Shown: positions 15,196-21,792 of the stretch, piece by piece
Layout of the letters: the number at the start of each line of letters is the position of its first letter
How positions within the stretch are numbered: position 1 is the first letter of the stretch
Source of the DNA: Deltaproteobacteria bacterium
Lineage (GTDB): Bacteria; Desulfobacterota; Syntrophia; Syntrophales; UBA5619
Assembly: GCA_026388365.1 (NCBI GenBank)
Contig: JAPLJW010000126.1
Location: 1 to 22,145, forward strand
DNA: 22,145 bases
Direction: 5' to 3'
Position numbers and translations under genes: made by a program
Notes under the pieces: generated by a model
What the model was told of the DNA's origin: nothing
Databases searched by the model: none
The model's input: the letters and a program-made list of their open reading frames with translations, nothing else

Positions 15196-16505
15196 CCTGG
15201 TCTTCCTTCCTGAACCTCGCCTTGAGAAATTACGCCCCTTTTCCGTTTCCAACAAAGAAAATACCCCCCATAATATAAAAGCAGAAGCATACCGAAACCC
15301 GCCTCGATGCGACGAAATTTTACCAGCCGCTGTGTTTCGGCCCGGCTCTGCTCGGCGCTGCGCTGGAGATCCGAAAGGATGCCGATCACGGTCAGACAAC
15401 CGCGACCATCGTCGATCTGAGCCCGCGCATCTTCCCAGATCTTCCAGAATAGATGCACCGGGGTGCCAACCTTTTCCGTCTCCCGGATGGCGGCTTCCGT
15501 CTTTTTCAGCTGAGCCTCCGCTTCGCCGTGGAGGGCGGAAAGCTGATCGCACAGTTGGGTCAGCAGATAAGCTGAAGATTCCTGGACTTCCGTGATGACT
15601 TTCTGATGCAACAGGTAGGCAGTCATCTCTTTCGCTATACCTTCCATGGGACTGACCTTGCCCGCTTCGGCGTTAAAGAGCCGCTCTCTCTCCTGTAGAT
15701 CGTAATAGAAAATCTCCTTAATCTCGCCGATGAGTTGGGTTTCCGGGATATCCTCTTTCATGGTCTCCCGGTAAAACTGCCGGAGGCGGATGGCAGCTTT
15801 GGCAGGGTTCTTCTGGATAATTCGAATGCCGCGGGAATATCCTTCCAACCAGCGCAGGACGAGCGTCTTACGCGTATCAGCGTATGATGCGGTTGCTACC
15901 AGGCATGTGGGTAGAAAGATATGACTTTTCTTGAATTTATCCGTCTTGAAGGCGGTCAGATAGAAATGCTCTGCCGAGGGTACAGCCCCTGCTAATCGCC
16001 CTCCTTTAAATCCTTCTCCGGATTTTACCGGAAGCGGCGCCGTCTGTCCTTTCCGGAAGAGCAAAGAAAGATCAGCGGCAAGATTTCCCGCAACCCCCAC
16101 GATCGTGATACTTCCCTCATTGCCACCCTGGAAGGCGAAGAAAGGATCCATGACGGCCACATCCCAGGCATTGCCGATGGCGCCATCCAGTTGCTCCGCT
16201 CCGCCAGAAGAAACTTTGACGTTGACCTGGATGCCGAAATCTTTCCATTCCGCAAGATCCGTGACAAGCAGGACCGGCAAAGCGAAGGCGGAAGGGGTTA
16301 CACTGACGGTCATGGTGGGAATCTGGCCTACAGGAGCAACAGAACCTCGAGCGACCGATGTTTGACTGACCCAGGCAAGAAGAATGGCCATCAAAAACAG
16401 AAATTGCAAAAAATGATGGTGCTCACGCTGAGGGCTTAGGCTTGTGCGGACATGGCAACTGAAAGAAAGATTCATCTTGGGGTCCCGGGCGGATTCAGCA
16501 AACAT
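15192..16505 (-). CDS. Membrane-anchored, internally shortened substrate-binding-protein homologue with coiled coil
   Basis: A 437-residue protein. Residues about 62-305 are homologous to NMT1/THI5-type binding proteins (LAEWKDFGIQVNVKVSSGGAEQLDGA, NAWDVAVMDPFFAF, RWLEGYSRGIRIIQKNPAKAA). Compared by eye with the conventional binding protein at 10946-12028, about 49 residues are missing from the second lobe, between FYLTAF (181-186) and FLPTCLVATA (197-206). The N-terminus has a hydrophobic segment (32-47), either a signal or an anchor. Residues 306-400 are rich in Glu/Gln/Leu and look helical, probably coiled coil, and 402-419 is a C-terminal membrane helix followed by a basic tail. The ATG at 16505 has AAGGAAGG eight bases upstream; a TTG six bases earlier is the alternative. 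It is likely a tethered accessory or sensor, not a classical binding protein. Confidence 0.8.
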   Translation of the reverse strand: MFAESARDPKMNLSFSCHVRTSLSPQREHHHFLQFLFLMAILLAWVSQTSVARGSVAPVGQIPTMTVSVTPSAFALPVLLVTDLAEWKDFGIQVNVKVSSGGAEQLDGAIGNAWDVAVMDPFFAFQGGNEGSITIVGVAGNLAADLSLLFRKGQTAPLPVKSGEGFKGGRLAGAVPSAEHFYLTAFKTDKFKKSHIFLPTCLVATASYADTRKTLVLRWLEGYSRGIRIIQKNPAKAAIRLRQFYRETMKEDIPETQLIGEIKEIFYYDLQERERLFNAEAGKVSPMEGIAKEMTAYLLHQKVITEVQESSAYLLTQLCDQLSALHGEAEAQLKKTEAAIRETEKVGTPVHLFWKIWEDARAQIDDGRGCLTVIGILSDLQRSAEQSRAETQRLVKFRRIEAGFGMLLLLYYGGYFLCWKRKRGVISQGEVQEGRPG

Positions 16506-16547
16506 GTTCAATGCCTTCCTTCTTGAACATCCGTTCCGTATCGGTCA

Positions 16548-16763
16548 TCATCCCCCGCCAATGGGCGGAATGAGCGTAATTCTGTCGTCTGTCTGCAACT
16601 TCTGCTGAAATGTGCCGCTGCGGGCGTTCACCACGACGATGCCGACGTCCTTCAGCGGAATGTGCAGCTTGTCCAGCAAATCGGTCACCGCGGCGCCTTC
16701 GGCCGATTCGATCTCGGCTTCGTCAAAACGAGCGATGCATTGGCTGGCAAAATGGAGGGTCAT
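16548..16763 (-). CDS. MoaD/ThiS-family sulfur carrier-like protein, copy 1
   Basis: A small beta-grasp protein ending in the Gly-Gly tail (ITLIPPIGGG) that in this family is adenylated and thiocarboxylated to donate sulfur, here probably for molybdopterin or tungstopterin. The core DLLDKLHIPLKDVGIVVVNAR is identical to the copy at 18486-18719. The N-terminal strand differs (MTLHFASQCIARF), so this copy may be degenerate. I take the ATG at 16763, giving 71 residues, although the GAGG upstream is too close for an ideal ribosome binding site. The frame stays open to 16946, but that extension does not resemble MoaD. It lies 42 bases before the anchored binding-protein homologue. Confidence 0.7.
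   Translation of the reverse strand: MTLHFASQCIARFDEAEIESAEGAAVTDLLDKLHIPLKDVGIVVVNARSGTFQQKLQTDDRITLIPPIGGG
16551..16709 (+). repeat. Direct repeat, copy A (moaD duplication)
   Basis: About 159 bases aligned by eye with 18489-18647, with 13 mismatches (about 92% identity) and no gaps. The longest exact runs are about 30 and 33 bases. Similarity falls to about 80% over the next 45 bases and then fades. It covers the 3' two-thirds of the MoaD-like gene. Confidence 0.85.
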
Positions 16764-16971
16764 CCTCGTTCTTCTTACGCTCAAAACGCCGTCCATCACC
16801 AAAGATGATGCGACCTCGGCCTTCTGTCCGTCGCGGACCCTTGCATCCCGTTCTGCTCCCGTCCAGCCCGATCCCGCAAATCTCAGCATGCTGTGGCTGT
16901 TTCTCTCATGACACACAAGGGCGGATTCCCCTATACTCCCGCACATATGAAGCGAGTACTTATCACCACAC

Positions 16972-18225
16972 CTATTGCTTTGCCGGTGCTACATGAAAAT
17001 CCCGGTTATTAGGTGCGCTGACGGGAATCTCTTTTGGTCTTGGCAGAGCCTTGAGCTGCGGGCAGTAATCGTAAGGATACGGTGCAGCTCGCGAAATATC
17101 CGTAGTATGCACATATTCCCAGACAATCACCCCACCTTCCGGGTGGTCTTTTACAGGCTTGACTTGAAAGGCCCGTCCCATATTGTCCTCGGAAATGAAA
17201 ACGTTTCCATTGGGTAACTTCTTTTGAGAACCTCTTGTCGCGCTGAAAAACTTTAAATCACTCTGATATTTCCACACAATTGCTTTAGTAATGGGATTGA
17301 TCTCAATAACCATTGACTTTCCTGTTCTAGCCTCATCTCTGGGAAAAAGTCCGTTGTCAAAATAGATGATGTTCCCCTCTCCAGGAAGGCCTTTCTCTAT
17401 CATTTCCGGTTCGTGAGCATGGTTTGGCAAGTGCCCCCGAAAATGGCCGGTCCAACTCCAGACGGCTTTTTTTGTCTCTTTATCAATGACATATAACTGG
17501 TCTTGGTTTCTTGGGCTGATGATGATATTGCCAGGCTTAAATCTATTGTCACCTGCGTCGTACCATTTATTTTCTGGAATTATACTGCAGGTATTGGTAT
17601 GGCTCCAATCGCTTAAAGAATCGACAGGAGAGAATCTATTCAAATCGAGGTCAGTATATTCGTGATACTCCCAAACAATCTCTCCCTTGGAATTGACTTC
17701 ATAAATCGCGCTCCCGGCAACCTGGATATTTTCTCGGATCAACTTTCCAAAATAAGGTATGTCAAGGTTTTTTACCTCAGCTTTTTTCAGAATTTCAGGC
17801 GGTACTTCTTCGAAAACAAGGACAAGCGTGTTGCCGTTTGGTAATCTCCGGACATCGTGATGTGGATTTCCTGGGGCCATCCATTCCCAGACAACTTTTC
17901 CATCCCAATCATATTCAATGATTTTCCCAGGCGAATTTGTGCGAATGGTCTTATGGAAGGCTGCGCCCCATTTCTGCTCGATATGAAGCAAATTTCCATT
18001 AGGCAAAAGCCTATCCCGAGCGTTCATCCTCTTGGAAACCTTCCACTTGTGGACTACATTTCCATTCATGTCAATAAGCAGAACTTCCTCACTCTCAATC
18101 GCCTGTAATCTTTCTGCAGCAATATTGCTGTTGACATCTAATTTGTCTGAAGGAAGCAAAATATAACTTTTATAGCATTCATCCGGTTTGTAGATTGTGG
18201 TTCCCGTCGGATAGACCGTACTCAT
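16972..18225 (-). CDS. Arylsulfotransferase (ASST)-like beta-propeller protein
   Basis: A 417-residue protein with the repeated blade signature of arylsulfotransferase-like propellers: LLIDMNGNVVHKW, RLLPNGNLLHIE, RRLPNGNTLVLVF, GEIVWEYHEY, KKAVWSWTGH, NHAHEPEM, AIVWKYQSD, KKLPNGNVFIS and GVIVWEYVHT. Bacterial ASSTs transfer sulfate between phenols using a covalent His; His residues in HHD (126-127), SHTN and NHAH are candidates, but I cannot assign the catalytic one. There is no signal peptide, whereas classical AssT is periplasmic. The start at 18225 has AGGAGG on the minus strand. Base composition is clearly lower in GC than the flanks (23 of 60 in the row at 17281, against 36 of 60 at 20281), suggesting separate acquisition. 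Confidence 0.75.
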   Translation of the reverse strand: MSTVYPTGTTIYKPDECYKSYILLPSDKLDVNSNIAAERLQAIESEEVLLIDMNGNVVHKWKVSKRMNARDRLLPNGNLLHIEQKWGAAFHKTIRTNSPGKIIEYDWDGKVVWEWMAPGNPHHDVRRLPNGNTLVLVFEEVPPEILKKAEVKNLDIPYFGKLIRENIQVAGSAIYEVNSKGEIVWEYHEYTDLDLNRFSPVDSLSDWSHTNTCSIIPENKWYDAGDNRFKPGNIIISPRNQDQLYVIDKETKKAVWSWTGHFRGHLPNHAHEPEMIEKGLPGEGNIIYFDNGLFPRDEARTGKSMVIEINPITKAIVWKYQSDLKFFSATRGSQKKLPNGNVFISEDNMGRAFQVKPVKDHPEGGVIVWEYVHTTDISRAAPYPYDYCPQLKALPRPKEIPVSAPNNRDFHVAPAKQ

Positions 18226-18485
18226 TTCCAGAGACCTCCTTCTACTGGTTGATTAGTTTGGATTAGTATTCTGACCGCATCCCTTACCGTTTGAGAGAAT
18301 CGACGACTGCGCTGATCCCACCTCCTTTCCGTTCGGTTCGGCCCTTTCTAATGAGCTATCGGCTGCTAATAGCCTTTGTTTTCAGGTACTTCTTCTCTAG
18401 GCTTAAAGAATCCACAGAGAAGGTCCCACCAGGAACTCTTCGATTGGATTCGGGCTTGATCTGCGGCCTCCCTTTATTACAGCAG
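18226..18485 (-). other. Intergenic gap with no recognised gene
   Basis: This 260-base stretch separates the second MoaD-like gene from the ASST-like gene. It contains a 7-bp inverted repeat, CTTCTCT...AGAGAAG, with a 17-base loop near 18390-18425, and a short GGCT...AGCC hairpin. On the minus strand there is an AAAGGAGGTGGG without a following reading frame of useful length. I see no convincing promoter. Confidence 0.4.
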
Positions 18486-18719
18486 TCACCCGCCGCCGAT
18501 GGGCGGAATGAGCGTAATTCTGTCGTCTGCCTTTAACGTCTGCTGAAATGTGCCGCTGCGGGCGTTCACGACGACGATGCCGACGTCCTTCAGCGGAATG
18601 TGCAGTTTGTCCAGCAAATCGTTTACCGTGGCGCCTTCGGCCAATTCGACCATGGCCTCGGCAAAACGATCGATGCGAAGGCTGGCAAAAAGGCTTACCA
18701 AAACGCGCATCGCCATCAT
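18486..18719 (-). CDS. MoaD/ThiS-family sulfur carrier-like protein, copy 2 (AOR-linked)
   Basis: A 77-residue beta-grasp protein with a canonical N-terminal strand (MRVLVSLFASLRIDRF), VNDLLDKLHIPLKDVGIVVV and the C-terminal Gly-Gly tail (IPPIGGG). It presumably supplies sulfur for the dithiolene of the pterin cofactor of the adjacent oxidoreductase, as MoaD-like genes commonly accompany AOR genes. The start codon ATG at 18719 overlaps the AOR stop (ATGA), so translation is probably coupled; an internal ATG at 18710 is an alternative. It is nearly duplicated at 16548-16763. Confidence 0.88.
   Translation of the reverse strand: MMAMRVLVSLFASLRIDRFAEAMVELAEGATVNDLLDKLHIPLKDVGIVVVNARSGTFQQTLKADDRITLIPPIGGG
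18489..18647 (+). repeat. Direct repeat, copy B (moaD duplication)
   Basis: Partner of the repeat at 16551-16709, in the same orientation, about 1.94 kb away. The AT-rich ASST-like gene lies between the two copies. Confidence 0.85.
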
Positions 18720-20599
18720 GGCATCTCTGACTGCAGCCACTCGAGATTCAGTTCCACCAATTTCCCGAACGTCGGCCGGCCGCGCGGGTCCCAGCCGGAC
18801 AGTTCGTAGAAAAGCGCGATCGCGCGCCGGAATTCCTGCTCATCGATTTTCTTTCCCTTGAGGGGCCCGCCCGGCATCGCTTCATGCCAGCGTCGAATCA
18901 CGCGGTCGTCTTCCGGCCCCAAGCCTTCCCGCAGGTTGAAAATCCGTGACATGACCATGGACCGCTCCACGGCCAGCATAATTTCATGAAGACTCGTATC
19001 CCAACCGGTGGCGGCCCGGACCGCCTCGACCAGGTTGTGAAAGGTCATCGCGTGGATGGGTACCGATGTGAAGTTGCAGATGCTCAGCAGGTTGTTGATG
19101 CCCCAGGCCTTCTGCCCCAGAGCAAAAAAACGGGCCTTGGCAGAATCGGTTTCCAGGGGCTTGACCGGGTCCAGCAGTCCCACCGCGTAGAGCTTGGCCA
19201 CGGCGTCGCCCTGGAAATTGCCATCGTGGGGCGTTTCGACGTGGTCCGCCCCCGTCGAAGAGAGGGCATAACCCAGCGCAACGCCGGTCTTGCCGCGGCC
19301 GTCGTGCAGGGGAAGATCGTTTCCCTTGATGGTGAAGGCGAATTGCTCCGATCCGCGGCCGAGTTTTTCGGAAGCTGCCTTTACCCCTTCAGCCAGGATG
19401 TCGCCGATCCCCCGGCGATGGACGACCTCTTCGATGAGCCACAGCATCGCATCGGGATCCCCGAAGTTGAGCTTGCGGCCGCCGGTGTCCTTCTCCGTCA
19501 GGATGCCGTTTTCGAAGCATTCCATGACAAAGGCCGTCAGATTGCCCATGGTAATGGTGTCCATGCCGTAGAGATTGCAAAGCTGGTTGCCCCGGGCCAC
19601 GGCCGGAAGGTTGTCATTGCCGATCATCGAACCAAAGGCTGCAAGGGTCTCGTATTCGGGACCACCCCATTTGGGATTGAGCGGGTATTTCTCGTCATCC
19701 AGGGCCACGCGCCGCTTGCACTTGACGGTGCAGCCCCAGCAGGTGCCGGAAGAGTGCAGAATGGATGCATAGGCGTCAGCGTTGAGTTTGTCTGCCCCTT
19801 CGAAAACCCCTTCCCGGAAATTGCGGGTCGGCAGGATGCCGGAGTCGTTGAGCCCCTTGACCAATCCTGGTGTCCCGAAACGGGTCAGTCCCACATTGGG
19901 GGGATGGATTTTGATGCGTTCTTGGTGCCAGCGAGCGATTTCCTTGACTTTTTCCGGCTCGGCCGATTCCATTCGTCGGGTGCCGCGTACGGCGACAGCC
20001 TTGAGGTTTTTGGATCCCAGGACCGCTCCCATGCCGGTGCGGCCGTTGAAATGCTCGACGTTGTTGCTGACATTGGCAAAGCGGATCAGGCGCTCGCCGG
20101 CCTGGCCGATCGACGCGACCCGCACCTGTTTATCCCCGACTTCCTCCTGGATCCGCAGCATGGTTTCGTAATTGTCCAGGCCCCAGACGTCCTTTGCATC
20201 CCGGAACTGGACCTCTCCATCCTTGATGAAAAGGTAGGTCGGTTTGGCTGCCCGTCCCCGGATGACGATGGCGTCAAAACCCGCGAATTTGAGTTCCGGG
20301 CCGAAGTAACCCGAAGCTTCGGATTCGCCGAAGGCATGGGTCAGGGGCGACTTGGCCGCCACGGTGTACCGGTTCCAGCCGGATATGGGCACACCGGTCA
20401 CGACGCTGCAGGCAAAGATCAGTACGTTTTCCGGCGACAGCGGGTCGACGCCGGGTTTGAGCAATTTCAGCAGGTAATAAGAAGCAAAAGCCGAACCTCC
20501 CATATAGGTGCGATACCATTTTTCACCGGGCTCTTCGACCTGCCATTCCAGCTTGCTCAGATCGATATGAAGTATTTTCCCATTGTATCCGAAAGGCAT
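18716..20599 (-). CDS. Aldehyde:ferredoxin oxidoreductase (tungsten-type AOR)
   Basis: Oxidises an aldehyde to the carboxylic acid with ferredoxin, or the reverse, in the cytoplasm, using a tungsten (rarely molybdenum) bis-pterin and one 4Fe-4S cluster. The 627-residue protein has the AOR N-terminal domain (GYNGKILHIDLSK, YMGGSAFASYYL, NRYTVAAKSPLT, GYFGPELKFAGFDA), the cluster ligands C287-x2-C290-x3-C294 and C508, GGPEYETL with Glu315/Glu317, and TGADH with His453, corresponding to the cluster and proposed catalytic residues of Pyrococcus AOR as I remember them. The start at 20599 (MPFGYNGK) has GGAGG nine bases upstream; an ATG at 20623 would place that site inside the gene. It overlaps moaD copy 2 and follows the dehydrogenase by 35 bases. 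The substrate is unknown. Confidence 0.95.
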   Translation of the reverse strand: MPFGYNGKILHIDLSKLEWQVEEPGEKWYRTYMGGSAFASYYLLKLLKPGVDPLSPENVLIFACSVVTGVPISGWNRYTVAAKSPLTHAFGESEASGYFGPELKFAGFDAIVIRGRAAKPTYLFIKDGEVQFRDAKDVWGLDNYETMLRIQEEVGDKQVRVASIGQAGERLIRFANVSNNVEHFNGRTGMGAVLGSKNLKAVAVRGTRRMESAEPEKVKEIARWHQERIKIHPPNVGLTRFGTPGLVKGLNDSGILPTRNFREGVFEGADKLNADAYASILHSSGTCWGCTVKCKRRVALDDEKYPLNPKWGGPEYETLAAFGSMIGNDNLPAVARGNQLCNLYGMDTITMGNLTAFVMECFENGILTEKDTGGRKLNFGDPDAMLWLIEEVVHRRGIGDILAEGVKAASEKLGRGSEQFAFTIKGNDLPLHDGRGKTGVALGYALSSTGADHVETPHDGNFQGDAVAKLYAVGLLDPVKPLETDSAKARFFALGQKAWGINNLLSICNFTSVPIHAMTFHNLVEAVRAATGWDTSLHEIMLAVERSMVMSRIFNLREGLGPEDDRVIRRWHEAMPGGPLKGKKIDEQEFRRAIALFYELSGWDPRGRPTFGKLVELNLEWLQSEMP

Positions 20600-20634
20600 T
20601 TTCCCATTCCTCCTTCTTTGCATCTAAGGAATAT

Positions 20635-21495
20635 CTACTTAATGATCTTGTACATCGCGTTACAGTCCTCTTTCCCATATCCGGCGCTGCTTCCAGCCTT
20701 CAAATAGTCCAGGGCCACCTGCATCGTTCTGGCATCGTTTCCCCAGGCCTTGGCCATTTCGCATCCGAGCCGGACATCCTTCAACGCCAGGTCCAGACCG
20801 AAGCGGCTCTTGAAATCCCCGCCGGCAATCCACGGCCCGCGGACATCCATCTGAAAGCTCTTGGCGCCGGTGTCGTTCAGCAGTTCCAGCAGGTACTTCG
20901 GATCGATTCCGGCTTTCTCGCCGATGCGGATTCCTTCAGCCATAACGGCCAGATTGGTCATGCCGATGAGGTTGCTGATCAGTTTGACAGCGCAGGCGGC
21001 TTCGACGTCGCCGAGATAGTAAATAGGTTTGCCTATAATCTTGAGGGTGTCGAGCATCATCTCGAAGTCGGCTTTCTTGCCGCCGGCAAAAATGGGTTCC
21101 TCGGCCTTTTCAGCATGTGCCGGGGTCTTGCCGAGGGGGCATTCCAGAAAGTGGATCCCTCTGGCGTCCGCCGCATTGGAAAGCTTGCGTGCCGTTCCAG
21201 GATCGATGGTGCTGACATCGATATAGGTGGAGCCGGGTTTCATCTGGCAAAGCAGTCCATTCGAGCCCAGCATGACCGACTCCAGATGCTGGGGCAAAGG
21301 AAGGCTGGTGAAAACCACGTCGGCTCCCGCCAGCTCTTCGATTTTTTCAGCGGCCCGGCCCGTGGTGCCGGCGGCCAGCGTGGCCTTTATGGCCTCGGGA
21401 TTGAGGTCGAACACCAACACGTTCTTCTCAGCGCGAATCAGATTGCGGGCGAGTCCGCCGCCCATCTGGCCGACGCCAATGAATCCGAATTGCAT
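20635..21495 (-). CDS. NAD(P)-dependent beta-hydroxyacid dehydrogenase-family reductase, sulfolactaldehyde-reductase-like
   Basis: A 286-residue member of the 3-hydroxyisobutyrate dehydrogenase family. It has the Rossmann GFIGVGQMGGG (4-14), the acidic residue Asp30 after beta2 (favouring NAD), DVSTIDPG (93-100), and the catalytic Lys in KLISN (K171) with LALKD (K239). The substrate loop reads ECPLGKTPAHA (118-128) instead of the usual DAPVSGG. From memory, E. coli sulfolactaldehyde reductase YihU has PVGRTSANA here with Arg123 binding the sulfonate; Lys123 would be the equivalent. Two other YihU positions differ (Ser174, Gly178). The start ATG 21495 has GGAGGG upstream; the in-frame extension to 21657 is not family-like. 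First gene of the block, behind a LacI-type operator. Confidence 0.88.
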   Translation of the reverse strand: MQFGFIGVGQMGGGLARNLIRAEKNVLVFDLNPEAIKATLAAGTTGRAAEKIEELAGADVVFTSLPLPQHLESVMLGSNGLLCQMKPGSTYIDVSTIDPGTARKLSNAADARGIHFLECPLGKTPAHAEKAEEPIFAGGKKADFEMMLDTLKIIGKPIYYLGDVEAACAVKLISNLIGMTNLAVMAEGIRIGEKAGIDPKYLLELLNDTGAKSFQMDVRGPWIAGGDFKSRFGLDLALKDVRLGCEMAKAWGNDARTMQVALDYLKAGSSAGYGKEDCNAMYKIIK

Positions 21496-21542
21496 GACAG
21501 CCCTCCTTCTTGATGCTTGTTTTATTGAGACCCGAATGATCA

Positions 21543-21556
21543 TGTAAACGATTACA
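21543..21556. promoter_or_regulatory. LacI-type operator upstream of the dehydrogenase gene
   Basis: TGTAAACGATTACA is an inverted repeat centred on CG, flanked by A and T so that ATGTAA...TTACAT pair. This TGTAAnCGnTTACA form is typical of LacI/GalR-family operators. It lies 48 bases before the dehydrogenase ATG. A minus-strand TTGACC (complement of 21580-21585) with a weak TCAAGA 17 bases on would place the transcription start within or next to it, so repressor binding could block transcription. Confidence 0.7.
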
Positions 21557-21719
21557 TCTTGACATGACTCCCCAGCCAAGGTCAAGAGAATTTTATTTGG
21601 AAAAACCGAACCCCGATTTTCCATATCAATCTGATCTCTATTTATATTACCCTTCATAATTAGTGCCTTATTTAATATTACAAATATTTCTTGACAGGAG
21701 CCAAGGGCTTATGCCATTC

Positions 21720-21733
21720 AGTAACCGGTTACA
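21720..21733. promoter_or_regulatory. LacI-type operator upstream of the regulator gene
   Basis: AGTAACCGGTTACA contains a perfect 12-bp palindrome, GTAACCGGTTAC, with the same nGTAAnCGnTTACA layout as the site at 21543-21556, 177 bases away centre to centre. It is 59 bases before the regulator ATG and next to a CATAAT that could be a -10. It probably serves autoregulation or DNA looping with the first site. Confidence 0.7.
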
Positions 21734-21792
21734 TAATATTGTTTGATGATCCCAGTCTCAATGCAAACAAGCTCGGTTGTGGTGTTTTCCCT

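Noticed and set aside
15196..15552. N-terminal extension of the membrane-protein frame beyond 15195
   Set aside because: The extra 119 residues are Arg/Gly/Ser-rich shadow of the overlapping binding-protein homologue gene; the ATGA overlap and ribosome binding site support the start at 15195.
16764..16946. Possible remnant of a 2Fe-2S domain (EVASSLVMDGVLSVR) upstream of MoaD copy 1
   Set aside because: It faintly recalls NADH-dehydrogenase-like ferredoxin domains, but the ligand cysteines are missing and the match is too short to claim.
18986..20707. 573-codon open frame on the + strand opposite the AOR gene
   Set aside because: Shadow of the AOR coding sequence; no domain, no ribosome binding site, and the AOR frame has all family motifs.
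21496..21657. Upstream in-frame extension of the dehydrogenase
   Set aside because: It would cover the LacI-type operator and precede the Rossmann start; the ATG at 21495 has a strong ribosome binding site and the family N-terminus.
21691..21696. TTGACA as -35 box for the LacI-family gene
   Set aside because: The hexamer is perfect, but no acceptable -10 lies at 16-18 bases from it, so I did not annotate a promoter there.
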